DNA from: Kitasatospora sp. GP82
Lineage (GTDB): Bacteria; Actinomycetota; Actinomycetes; Streptomycetales; Streptomycetaceae
Length of the DNA stretch: 64,000 nucleotides
Direction: 5' to 3'
Assembly: GCF_029892105.1 (NCBI RefSeq)
Contig: NZ_JARZAJ010000004.1
Span: 62,001-126,000, forward strand
In this document: positions 9,329-17,053 of the stretch, in pieces
How the letters are laid out: every line of letters begins with the position of its first letter
Numbering within the stretch: the stretch's first letter is position 1
Position numbers and translations under genes: made by a program
Notes under the pieces: generated by a model
What the model saw: the letters and a program-made list of their open reading frames with translations, nothing else
Databases searched by the model: none
What the model was told of the DNA's origin: nothing

Positions 9329-9589
9329 TGGGCCCGCTGCCCTGGCGGCGACGGCCGCCGACGGGATTTTGAAGGCCCTGTCGCACGGTGACCGCCTGCG
9401 GGAATCCCGGGCGCGTGGTCGGCACGGTGACCGGTCGCGGGGGAAGTGGCAGGCCGGGTTCCGATTCATGTTGCGGATCCGGACAGAACCGGCCCCCCAC
9501 ATCTGTCGCTCCGATCCACCACCGACGGCGAGGTCGGCGGCTAGGCTGGCGCCGCCGTCGACTGGGAAAACTCGGGAAAGGAGCGGGGG

Positions 9590-10354
9590 ATGGCCGACAT
9601 CGTGCTCAATGTGCTGCTCGGACTGGTCGCCAGTGCGATCAGCGCCGGCCTGGGCTGGCTGGCACAGACCCTGCGCCGTCGCCGACGACTGGAGCGGGTC
9701 CGGGAGTTCTTCGGGATGCCCGGCGGCACCGAGTGCCTGCTGGTGGTCAACCGCCGGGTGGCCGTGGCCGATCCGAAGAGCGTGTCGCGCAGCGATGTGT
9801 ACGCGCTGATGGAGTTGGCCGCCCTGGTCAAGGAGTGCGGTGCGCGGGCCGAGATCGTGGCCCACGACGAGGTCCGTCAAGGGCTGGGCGGCAAGGCGGA
9901 GTTCTGCCTGGGCGGCCCGGCCAGCAACGAGCGGACGGCCGCCCATCTGGTCTCCTGGCTGCCGGGCGTTCGCTTCACCGCCGAGCAGGGCGACACCGCC
10001 GGGGGGAGCCGCCCGTACGGCGACACCGTCTCGGTCGGCGGGCAGGAGTTCCGCTTCGAACCCGACACCGAGGTGCCCGGTGGGCAGATGTACGTCCTGC
10101 TGGCCCGGCTGCACGCCGCCAGGGGCGCGCGTCCGGTCTTCCTGATCGCGGGTCAGGCCGCCACCTCGAACCACGCGGCGGTGCGCTACCTGGTCGCCAA
10201 CCACCGGAAGCTGGCCCGCAGATACGGCACGGACGGCAGCTTCGCGCTGGTCCTGCGGGTGGTCAACCCGACGGCGTACGGCCCCGATGTGGTCGAACTC
10301 GCCTCGGACGTCACCGTGGCCGCCACCGCCCCCGCGCCCGCGGCGGCCGCATGA
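9590..10354 (+). CDS. Membrane-anchored protein of unknown function
   Basis: The 254 residues open with one hydrophobic helix (about 4-26: IVLNVLLGLVASAISAGLGW) followed by a basic stop-transfer segment LRRRRRLERVR. A soluble domain of about 210 residues then contains ECLLVVNRR, SDVYALMELAALVKECGARAEIVAHDEV and PVFLIAGQAATSNHAAVRYL. The alternating hydrophobic strands and helices suggest a Rossmann-like fold, but I recognise no family or catalytic motif. The C-terminus is an Ala/Pro tail. It lies between maf and accA2, and I recall a conserved hypothetical in this slot in other Streptomyces. GAAAGGAGCGGGG gives a strong ribosome site. Confidence 0.8.
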   Translation: MADIVLNVLLGLVASAISAGLGWLAQTLRRRRRLERVREFFGMPGGTECLLVVNRRVAVADPKSVSRSDVYALMELAALVKECGARAEIVAHDEVRQGLGGKAEFCLGGPASNERTAAHLVSWLPGVRFTAEQGDTAGGSRPYGDTVSVGGQEFRFEPDTEVPGGQMYVLLARLHAARGARPVFLIAGQAATSNHAAVRYLVANHRKLARRYGTDGSFALVLRVVNPTAYGPDVVELASDVTVAATAPAPAAAA

Positions 10355-10406
10355 ACGTCAACCGCCAGACCCCCGCAGCGGGCCGACTGTGGCGAAGGCC
10401 ACGGCG

Positions 10407-10427
10407 GGTCCGGAGAGGCTCCGGACC
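10407..10427 (+). terminator. Terminator-like hairpin
   Basis: A 9-bp perfect stem GGTCCGGAG/CTCCGGACC with a 3-nt loop, followed by GTCTTG, lies 53 nt after the preceding stop. Confidence 0.5.
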
Positions 10428-10605
10428 GTCTTGAGCCATCATCAATCGCCATGCGCAACGTCTCTACCTGCGGAGCGTCCCGCTCCGTGCCCAACTGATC
10501 ACGAAATAGTGTCACGCTCCGTGTGGGCAAGCTCACCACCTGGGGCTACTCGCCGGTATGACCCGGCAATCCCTAGACTCAACGAGGTTCAAGAAGGGAG
10601 CCACA

Positions 10606-12381
10606 GTGCGTAAGGTGCTCATCGCCAACCGCGGAGAAATCGCTGTCCGCGTCGCCCGGGCCTGCCAGGATGCCGGCATCGCCAGCGTCGCCGTGTACGC
10701 AGAACCGGACCGGGACGCGCTGCACGTCCGCGCGGCCGACGAGGCCTACGCGCTCGGCGGCGACACCCCCGCCACCAGCTACCTCGACATCGCCAAGGTC
10801 CTGCAGGCGGCGGCCGACTCGGGTGCGGACGCCGTCCACCCCGGCTACGGCTTCCTCTCCGAGAACGCCGAGTTCGCCCAGGCCGTCCTGGACGCCGGGC
10901 TGATCTGGATCGGCCCGCCGCCGCAGGCCATCCGCGACCTCGGCGACAAGGTCACCGCTCGGCACGTCGCCCAGCGCGCGGGCGCCCCGCTGGTCGCGGG
11001 CACCCCGGACCCGGTCTCGGGCGCGGACGAGGTCGTGGCCTTCGCCACCGAGCACGGGCTGCCGGTCGCGATCAAGGCGGCGTTCGGCGGAGGCGGTCGC
11101 GGCCTGAAGGTCGCCCGCACGCTGGAGGAGATCCCCGAGCTGTACGAGTCCGCGGTCCGCGAGGCCGTGGCCGCGTTCGGGCGTGGCGAGTGCTTCGTCG
11201 AGCGCTACCTCGACAACCCCCGTCACGTGGAGACCCAGTGCCTGGCCGACAGTCACGGCAATGTGGTCGTGGTCTCCACCCGTGACTGCTCGCTTCAGCG
11301 CCGCCACCAGAAGCTGGTGGAGGAGGCCCCGGCTCCGTTCCTGACCGAGGAGCAGAACGCCGAGCTGTACCGCGCCTCCAAGGCGATCCTGCGCGAGGCG
11401 GGCTATGTCGGCGCCGGTACCTGCGAGTTCCTGGTCGCCCAGGACGGTCTGATCTCCTTCCTGGAGGTCAACACCCGTCTGCAGGTGGAGCACCCGGTCT
11501 CCGAGGAGGTCACCGGGATCGACCTGGTCCGCGAGATGTTCCGGATCGCCGACGGCGAGGAACTGGGCTACGACGACCCCGAGGTGCGCGGCCACTCCTT
11601 CGAGTTCCGCATCAACGGCGAGGACCCGGGCCGCAACTTCCTGCCCGCCCCCGGCACGGTGACGCTGTTCTCCGCGCCGTCCGGCCCCGGCGTGCGCCTG
11701 GACGCGGGCGTCGAGACCGGCTCGGTCATCGGCCCCGCCTGGGACTCCCTGCTCGCCAAGCTGATCGTCACCGGCGCCACCCGCAAGCAGGCCCTGCAGC
11801 GGGCCGCCCGGGCACTGGCCGAGTTCAAGGTCGAGGGCATGGCCACCGCCATCCCCTTCCACCAGGCGGTCGTCACCGACCCGGCCTTCGCCCCCGAACT
11901 CACCGGCAGCGACGAGCCGTTCACGGTCTTCACCCGCTGGATCGAGACCGAGTTCAACAACACCATCCCCGCGTTCACCGGCACGGGCGGCGACGGCGAG
12001 GAGCCCGAGGGCCGCGAGACCGTTGTCGTCGAGGTCGGCGGCAAGCGCATCGAGGTGTCGCTGCCGTCCTCGCTCGGTGTCGCGTCGGCCCCGGCCGCGG
12101 GCGCCCCGGCGGCCGGCAAGGCCAAGCGGCGGGTCGGCGCGAAGAAGGCCGGCTCGGCGGTCAGCGGTGACACGCTGGCCTCACCGATGCAGGGCACCAT
12201 CGTCAAGGTCGCGGTCGAGGAGGGCCAGACCGTCGCCGAGGGCGAGCTCATCGTCGTCCTGGAGGCGATGAAGATGGAGCAGCCCCTGAACGCCCACAAG
12301 GCGGGCACCATCGTCGGCCTCAAGGCCGAGGTCGGCGCCAGCGTCAGCAGCGGCGCGGCACTCTGCGAGATCAAGGACTGA
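10606..12381 (+). CDS. accA2: Acetyl/propionyl-CoA carboxylase alpha subunit (biotin carboxylase plus biotin carrier)
   Basis: Carboxylates biotin with bicarbonate and ATP and carries it to the beta subunit. The 591 residues comprise the biotin carboxylase domain, starting [21 protein letters not shown], with the ATP-grasp glycine loop [28 protein letters not shown] and FRINGEDP. A linker (about 465-515) and a biotinyl domain whose EAMKM lysine is the BirA target follow. GAAGGGAGCCACA precedes the GTG at 10606; the longer ORF from 10558 lacks such a site. This is the universal alpha subunit shared by AccB and PccB complexes in Streptomyces. Confidence 0.96.
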   Translation: MRKVLIANRGEIAVRVARACQDAGIASVAVYAEPDRDALHVRAADEAYALGGDTPATSYLDIAKVLQAAADSGADAVHPGYGFLSENAEFAQAVLDAGLIWIGPPPQAIRDLGDKVTARHVAQRAGAPLVAGTPDPVSGADEVVAFATEHGLPVAIKAAFGGGGRGLKVARTLEEIPELYESAVREAVAAFGRGECFVERYLDNPRHVETQCLADSHGNVVVVSTRDCSLQRRHQKLVEEAPAPFLTEEQNAELYRASKAILREAGYVGAGTCEFLVAQDGLISFLEVNTRLQVEHPVSEEVTGIDLVREMFRIADGEELGYDDPEVRGHSFEFRINGEDPGRNFLPAPGTVTLFSAPSGPGVRLDAGVETGSVIGPAWDSLLAKLIVTGATRKQALQRAARALAEFKVEGMATAIPFHQAVVTDPAFAPELTGSDEPFTVFTRWIETEFNNTIPAFTGTGGDGEEPEGRETVVVEVGGKRIEVSLPSSLGVASAPAAGAPAAGKAKRRVGAKKAGSAVSGDTLASPMQGTIVKVAVEEGQTVAEGELIVVLEAMKMEQPLNAHKAGTIVGLKAEVGASVSSGAALCEIKD

Positions 12382-12399
12382 CCCAGCGCCACCCACCGG

Positions 12400-12431
12400 A
12401 CGGTCCGCACACCTCAAGGCGTGCGGACCGT
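12400..12431 (+). terminator. Terminator-like hairpin after accA2
   Basis: An 11-bp perfect stem (ACGGTCCGCAC/GTGCGGACCGT) with a 10-nt loop lies 19 nt after the accA2 stop and is followed by TCG. Confidence 0.7.
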
Positions 12432-12531
12432 TCGCATTGCGTCCCCACCGGACGCAACCCGCCCAGGGGCGCGCTGCACCACCCCACTGGCAGGTCGTAC
12501 AACGTGCCCGCCGGGCCAGACTGACCGCAGT

Positions 12532-12630
12532 CGCCTTCCGGTTTCGCGCACGTAGTTGATCAAGCACAACCCCGCGCCCCTGAAAACCAGCGATCACGCC
12601 CCACAGAAGCCGCGCAGTTCCCCGCGCCCC
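12532..12630. repeat. Interspersed repeat, copy B
   Basis: Positions 12532-12586 match copy A (6244-6298) in 53 of 55 bases in the same orientation. Positions 12611-12630 are CGCGCAGTTCCCCGCGCCCC, the exact reverse complement of 6120-6139. In copy A that 20-mer lies before the 55-base block; here it lies after it and is inverted. Confidence 0.8.
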
Positions 12631-12658
12631 ACAGAACCGCTCCCGCACCCGGGAGGGC

Positions 12659-13621
12659 TCACCGCACGCGGGGCGCACCCAATTCAGCCAGGCGGGAAGG
12701 AAGTTGGCCGGTTGGGCCGCCGTGTGCCCCCGGGCGGCGCTGGCCGGGGAGGGGGGCGGGACCCGGCGGCGGGCCGGTGCGGCGCGGGGCCATGACGGCG
12801 GACGGTACCGGCTGGTGCACGGGCGGCTCGCCGGGCAGGCCGAGCGGTGCCACGGCGATCTGCACGCCGCAGTCGGCCAGCGCGTCCAGCTCGCGGGCGG
12901 TCGGGTCCTCCGCCACCGCGTGCTCGTCCGTGACCAGGCGGGTGATCGCCTCGGTGGGCACGGTCTGGAACATGGTGTCCGCGCCGAGCTTGGTGTGGTC
13001 GGCGAGGACGATCACCTCGGCGGCCGACTGCACCAGTGCCCGGTCCACGCTCGCGGAGAGCATGTTGGTGGTGGACAGGCCGCGCTCGGCCGTCAGTCCA
13101 CTGCCGGAGATGAATGCCTTGGAGACCCGCAGGCCGTGCAGCGACTGCTCGGCCCCGCTGCCCACCAGGGCGTAGTTGGAGCCGCGCAGGGTGCCGCCCG
13201 TCATCACCACCTCGACCCGGTTGGCGTGCGCCAGGGCCTGGGCGACGAGCAGCGAGTTGGTGACCACCGTCAGGCCGGGGACGCGGGCGAGGCGGCGGGC
13301 CAGCTCCTGGGTCGTGGTGCCGGCGCCGACGACCACGGCGTCGCCCTCCTCGACCAGACTTGCCGCGAGGTCGGCGATCGCGCTCTTCTCGGCCGCGGCG
13401 AGGTGGGTCTTCTGCGGATAGCCGGGCTCCCGGGTGAAGCCGCCGGGGAGCACCGCGCCGCCGTGCCGGCGGTCGAGCAGCCCTTCGGCCTCCAGGGCCC
13501 GGACGTCTCGGCGTACGGTGACTTCGGAGGTCTGGACGACGCGGGCCAGCTCACGGAGCGACACGGCTCCGTTGGCCCGCACCATTTCGAGGATCAACTG
13601 GCGACGTTCTGCTGCAAACAC
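12659..13621 (-). CDS. DeoR/GlpR family transcriptional regulator
   Basis: The 320 residues have an N-terminal winged helix (AERRQLILEMVRANGAVSLRELA, then TSEVTVRRDVRALEAEGLLDR), the classic DeoR-family recognition region, and a DeoRC sugar-phosphate sensor domain (about 75-235) with GAGTTTQELARRL and GSGAEQSLHGLRVSKAFISGSG. A proline-rich C-terminal tail of about 50 residues is unusual. Members respond to phosphorylated sugars. Given its position among nucleoside-salvage genes, deoxyribose-5-phosphate or ribose-5-phosphate is a reasonable but unproven effector. Its own leader does not contain the CTACGCGCGTAG palindrome. Confidence 0.92.
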   Translation of the reverse strand: MFAAERRQLILEMVRANGAVSLRELARVVQTSEVTVRRDVRALEAEGLLDRRHGGAVLPGGFTREPGYPQKTHLAAAEKSAIADLAASLVEEGDAVVVGAGTTTQELARRLARVPGLTVVTNSLLVAQALAHANRVEVVMTGGTLRGSNYALVGSGAEQSLHGLRVSKAFISGSGLTAERGLSTTNMLSASVDRALVQSAAEVIVLADHTKLGADTMFQTVPTEAITRLVTDEHAVAEDPTARELDALADCGVQIAVAPLGLPGEPPVHQPVPSAVMAPRRTGPPPGPAPLPGQRRPGAHGGPTGQLPSRLAELGAPRVR

Positions 13622-13774
13622 AGAACCGACGGTAACCTGAATGACCGTCTGCTTTCAGGCGTTTGCTCCTGGTAACGGGAAATGCTCACCTCGGAGCAGC
13701 GTGCGACCGTACAATACGCGCCGTCAGCAAGGCCGATGAGCGCTCCGCCGCCCGGGTGACGGCCGGGCGGCACG

Positions 13775-13802
13775 AAAAAGGCGGCCGCCAGGGCGGCCGC
13801 CT
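13775..13802 (-). terminator. Intrinsic terminator after the LpdA-like gene
   Basis: Read on the minus strand, the hairpin GGCGGCCGCC-loop-GGCGGCCGCC is followed directly by TTTTT, a U-tract rare in this genome. It lies 18 nt after the gene at 13820-15274 and before the deoR promoter. Confidence 0.8.
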
Positions 13803-13819
13803 CAACTCGCTTGGGCAGC

Positions 13820-15274
13820 TCAGGAGTCCGGGACCTCGCGCTTGCGGATGTGCAGCTGCCGGGCGGCCTCGGCGGTGGAGCCGGAGACGGACGGGTAGAC
13901 GGTGAACGCACTGGCCACCTGTTCGACCGTCAAGTTGTTGTCCACTGCGAGCGAGATCGAATGGATGAGTTCGCTGGCTCGGGGAGCGACCACCACACCG
14001 CCGACCACAATGCCGGTGCCGGGGCGGCAGAACAGCTTCACGAAGCCGTCCCTGATGCCCTGCATCTTCGCCCGGGGGTTGCCGCGCAGCGGCAGCTTGA
14101 CCTCGACGGCGTCCATCTTGCCGCAGGAGACGTCCGCGGCGGTGTAGCCGACGGTGGCGATCTCCGGGTCGGTGAAGACGTTGGAGGCCACGGTCTTGAG
14201 GTTGAGCGGCTGCACCGCGTCGCCCAGCGCGTGGTACATGGCGATCCGGCCCTGCATCGCGGCGACCGAGGCGAGCATGAAGACGCCGGTGCAGTCACCG
14301 GCCGCGTAGACGCCGGGGGCGCTGGTGCGGGAGACCCGGTCCACCTGGATCTGGCCCCAGTCGTTGAGCTTGACCCCGGCCTCCTCCAGTCCCATGTCGG
14401 CGGTGTTCGGGATCGAGCCGACCGCCATCAGGCAGTGGGTGCCCCGGATAACCTTGCCGTCGGACAGCGTCACCTCGACCTGGTCGCCGACGCGCTTGGC
14501 GCCCTCGGCGCGCGAGCGGCTCATCACGTTCATGCCGCGGCGGCGGAAGACCTCCTCGAGCACCTCGGCGGCATCCGGGTCCTCGCCGGGCAGCACCCGG
14601 TCGCGGGACGAGACCAGGGTGACCTCGGAGCCGAGCGCCTGGTAGGCACCGGCGAACTCGGCGCCGGTGACTCCGGAGCCGACCACGATCAGCTCGCGCG
14701 GCAGCTCCTCCAGGTCGTAGACCTGGGTCCAGGTGAGGATGCGCTCGCCGTCCGGCTGGGCGTCGGGCAGCTCGCGCGGGTGTGCTCCGGTGGCGATCAG
14801 CACGGCGTCCGCCCGCAGCGACTCGGTACTGCCGTCCTCGCGCTCGACGATCACGTCGCGCGAGCCGTCCACGTGCTGGCCGCCGGGCCCGAGGCGGCCC
14901 TTGCCACGAAGGACCGTCACGCCCGCCCGGGTCACGGACTGGGTGATGTCGTGGGACTGGGCGATCGCCAGGCGCTTCACCCGTCGGTTGACCTTGCCGA
15001 GGTCGACGCCGACCACGCGGGCTGCGCGCTCCTGCGGCGCGGCCCCGTCCGCCACGGTGATGCCGAGTTCCTCGTAGGAGTTGTCGAAGGTGGTCATCAC
15101 CTCGGCGGTGGCGATAAGAGTCTTGGACGGCACGCAGTCCGTCAGCACCGCCGATCCACCCAGACCGTCGCGGTCGACAACGGTCACCTCCGCGCCGAGC
15201 TGGGCAGCCACCAGGGCTGCCTCGTATCCGCCGGGTCCGCCACCGATGATCACGATCCGAGTCACGTCCACCAT
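13820..15274 (-). CDS. LpdA-like flavoprotein disulfide reductase family NAD(P)H:quinone dehydrogenase
   Basis: 484 residues from the ATG at 15274. It has an FAD-binding GGGPGGYEAALVAAQLGAEV, a second dinucleotide fold with VVGSGVTGAEFAGAY, the FAD-contacting GVYAAGDCTG, and the dimerisation domain. The redox-active CxxxxC of lipoamide dehydrogenase is replaced: the segment reads GGSAVLTDCVPSK, keeping only the distal cysteine. The C-terminal His-Glu base motif is FTVYPSVSGS in place of HAHPT. Both losses match Mycobacterium tuberculosis LpdA (Rv3303c), a quinone reductase that also lies near deoD-pmmB. So it is not a pyruvate dehydrogenase E3. Confidence 0.9.
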   Translation of the reverse strand: MVDVTRIVIIGGGPGGYEAALVAAQLGAEVTVVDRDGLGGSAVLTDCVPSKTLIATAEVMTTFDNSYEELGITVADGAAPQERAARVVGVDLGKVNRRVKRLAIAQSHDITQSVTRAGVTVLRGKGRLGPGGQHVDGSRDVIVEREDGSTESLRADAVLIATGAHPRELPDAQPDGERILTWTQVYDLEELPRELIVVGSGVTGAEFAGAYQALGSEVTLVSSRDRVLPGEDPDAAEVLEEVFRRRGMNVMSRSRAEGAKRVGDQVEVTLSDGKVIRGTHCLMAVGSIPNTADMGLEEAGVKLNDWGQIQVDRVSRTSAPGVYAAGDCTGVFMLASVAAMQGRIAMYHALGDAVQPLNLKTVASNVFTDPEIATVGYTAADVSCGKMDAVEVKLPLRGNPRAKMQGIRDGFVKLFCRPGTGIVVGGVVVAPRASELIHSISLAVDNNLTVEQVASAFTVYPSVSGSTAEAARQLHIRKREVPDS

Positions 15275-15397
15275 TGTCCCGCATGCCGGAACCAAAGCCA
15301 CGCCGGGGGCGTTGCCATGTGCTCACCTCCGATCCGATGTGACGGTGAACACTCCCCGGCCCCTGCGCGCGCGAAGCCCTCCCGTAGGCTGACGACC

Positions 15398-15835
15398 ATG
15401 CCCCTCTACGCCGCGTACGCCACCAACCTCGACGCCCGGCAGATGAGCCGCCGCGCGCCCCACTCCCCGCTGCGCGGCACGGGCTGGCTCGACGGCTGGC
15501 GGCTGACCTTCGGCGGCGAACAGCTCGGCTGGGAGGGCTCGCTGGCCACCGTGGTCGAGGACGAGAAGCACCAGGTCTTCGTCTCCCTCTACGACGTCGC
15601 GCCGATGGACGAGGACGGCCTCGACCGCTGGGAGGGACTCCAGCTCGGCATCTACCGCAAGATCCGGCTGCGCGCCCACACCCTCGACGGGGACATCCCG
15701 GTGTGGACCTACGTCCTGAACGACTACGAGGGCGGGCTGCCCGCCGCCCGCTACCTCGGGCTGATCGCGGACGCGGCGGAGAGCGCGGGCGCGCCCGACG
15801 ACTATGTCCTGGATCTGCGGCACCGACCCTGCTGA
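15398..15835 (+). CDS. Gamma-glutamylcyclotransferase-like protein
   Basis: A 145-residue GGCT-fold protein: the N-terminal [11 protein letters not shown] corresponds to the YGSNL substrate loop, with [25 protein letters not shown] and the downstream [17 protein letters not shown] (the acidic Glu next to Gly in WEG is the likely catalytic acid). The family cyclises gamma-glutamyl amino acids or gamma-glutamylamines to 5-oxoproline; the true substrate is unknown. It starts at the ATG 15398, divergent from the LpdA-like gene with 123 nt between them. Many actinomycetes keep this gene beside lpdA. Confidence 0.85.
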   Translation: MPLYAAYATNLDARQMSRRAPHSPLRGTGWLDGWRLTFGGEQLGWEGSLATVVEDEKHQVFVSLYDVAPMDEDGLDRWEGLQLGIYRKIRLRAHTLDGDIPVWTYVLNDYEGGLPAARYLGLIADAAESAGAPDDYVLDLRHRPC

Positions 15836-15956
15836 GATCGGTGCGGGACAGCACCCGGGCTTCGGAGCTTCCGACAGTCCGCGGTGCCGGAAACCGGCTG
15901 TGGCCTGTTGTTTCCGGTCAACCGGGTAACAATCCGGCATGGCTTGGGCGGGATGT

Positions 15957-15968
15957 CTACGCGCGTAG
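15957..15968. promoter_or_regulatory. CTACGCGCGTAG palindrome upstream of PNP
   Basis: Perfect 12-bp palindrome ending 25 nt before the GTG of the purine nucleoside phosphorylase gene. It lies at the -35 position relative to TATCCT at 15981-15986. Identical copies lie before deoC and add. Confidence 0.8.
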
Positions 15969-15980
15969 GCGAATCTTGTC

Positions 15981-15986
15981 TATCCT
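15981..15986 (+). promoter_or_regulatory. Predicted -10 element of the PNP gene (leaderless)
   Basis: TATCCT ends 7 nt before the GTG at 15994, so transcription should begin at or next to the start codon. No purine-rich ribosome site precedes the GTG. No consensus -35 is present; the palindrome occupies that place. Confidence 0.6.
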
Positions 15987-15993
15987 CGGCGGT

Positions 15994-16827
15994 GTGAACG
16001 CAACTCCTCAGTCGGTCGTCTCCGCCGACCCCTACGCCGCCGCCCAGGCCGCCGCCGCGCGCCTGCGCGAGCTGACCGGTGCCGAGCGCCACGACTTCGC
16101 CCTCGTGATGGGCTCCGGCTGGGTGCCGGCCGCCGACGCGCTGGGCGACCCCTCGGCCCCGGGGAACTTCGAATTCCCGATCACCGAGCTCCCCGGCTTC
16201 CCGGCCCCCAAGGTCGCGGGCCACTCCGGCAACATCCGGTCCGTCAAGATCGGCGACAAGCGCGCCCTGATCTTCCTCGGCCGCAACCACTACTACGAGG
16301 GCTACGGCGTGGCCACCGTGGTCCACGGTGTCCGCACCGCGGCCGCGGCGGGCTGCGAGGTCATCGTGCTGACCAACGGCTGCGGTGGTCTGCGCCAGGG
16401 CTGGGTCCCCGGCCAGCCGGTCCTGATCAGCGACCACATCAACCTCACCGCGGACTCCCCGATCGTCGGCGCCAACTTCGTCGACCTGACGGACCTGTAC
16501 TCGCCGCGCCTGCGCGAGCTCTGCCGCGAGGTCGACCCGTCGCTGGACGAGGCCGTGTACGTGCAGTTCCGCGGCCCGCACTACGAGACCCCGGCCGAGG
16601 TCAACATGGCCCGGGTGCTCGGCGGCGAGCTGGTCGGCATGTCCACCACCCTGGAGGCCATCGCCGCCCGCGAGGCCGGCGCCGAGGTCCTGGGCATCTC
16701 GCTGGTCACCAACCTGGCCGCCGGTATGACCGGCGAGCCGCTCAACCACGCCGAGGTGCTGGAGGCCGGCAAGGCCAGCGCCGAGCGGATGGGCACGCTG
16801 CTGGCCAAGGTCCTTGAGCGGATCTGA
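15994..16827 (+). CDS. punA: Purine nucleoside phosphorylase
   Basis: Phosphorolyses inosine and guanosine, and the deoxy forms, to free base and (deoxy)ribose-1-phosphate. The 277 residues fit the trimeric PNP/MTAP class: [14 protein letters not shown] (phosphate loop), [16 protein letters not shown] (phosphate His), [32 protein letters not shown] (substrate) and [15 protein letters not shown]. It is the first gene of a PNP-phosphomutase pair, as in M. tuberculosis deoD-pmmB. The GTG at 15994 is the only sensible start and seems leaderless. Confidence 0.94.
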   Translation: MNATPQSVVSADPYAAAQAAAARLRELTGAERHDFALVMGSGWVPAADALGDPSAPGNFEFPITELPGFPAPKVAGHSGNIRSVKIGDKRALIFLGRNHYYEGYGVATVVHGVRTAAAAGCEVIVLTNGCGGLRQGWVPGQPVLISDHINLTADSPIVGANFVDLTDLYSPRLRELCREVDPSLDEAVYVQFRGPHYETPAEVNMARVLGGELVGMSTTLEAIAAREAGAEVLGISLVTNLAAGMTGEPLNHAEVLEAGKASAERMGTLLAKVLERI

Positions 16828-16876
16828 GCCCGGCCTGACGCAGAATCAGTAGACAGGGGCCGTCGGAGCGACGACC

Positions 16877-16916
16877 GACGACCGGCGACGGATCTCACGA
16901 TCCGTCGCCCGTCGTC
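16877..16916 (+). terminator. Strong hairpin after the PNP gene
   Basis: An 18-bp stem with one mismatch and a 4-nt loop (tcac) lies 49 nt after the PNP stop. It may terminate or attenuate transcription before the phosphomutase gene. Confidence 0.7.
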
Positions 16917-17053
16917 CGTCATCGGTCCGGCGGCCCCGTGTCGGCAGTCGACCGACCCGGGCCTGTCTGGGGCCCGGACCTCCCCTCGACCTTCCCCGGT
17001 CCCGGGCCTCACCGCGTCCTGGACCCCACCGACCTCAGATGGAGCTGGCAGCG

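Noticed and set aside
13811..15400. Plus-strand ORF antisense to the LpdA-like gene
   Set aside because: The first 500 codons are shadow; only the last part, from ATG 15398, is a real gene.
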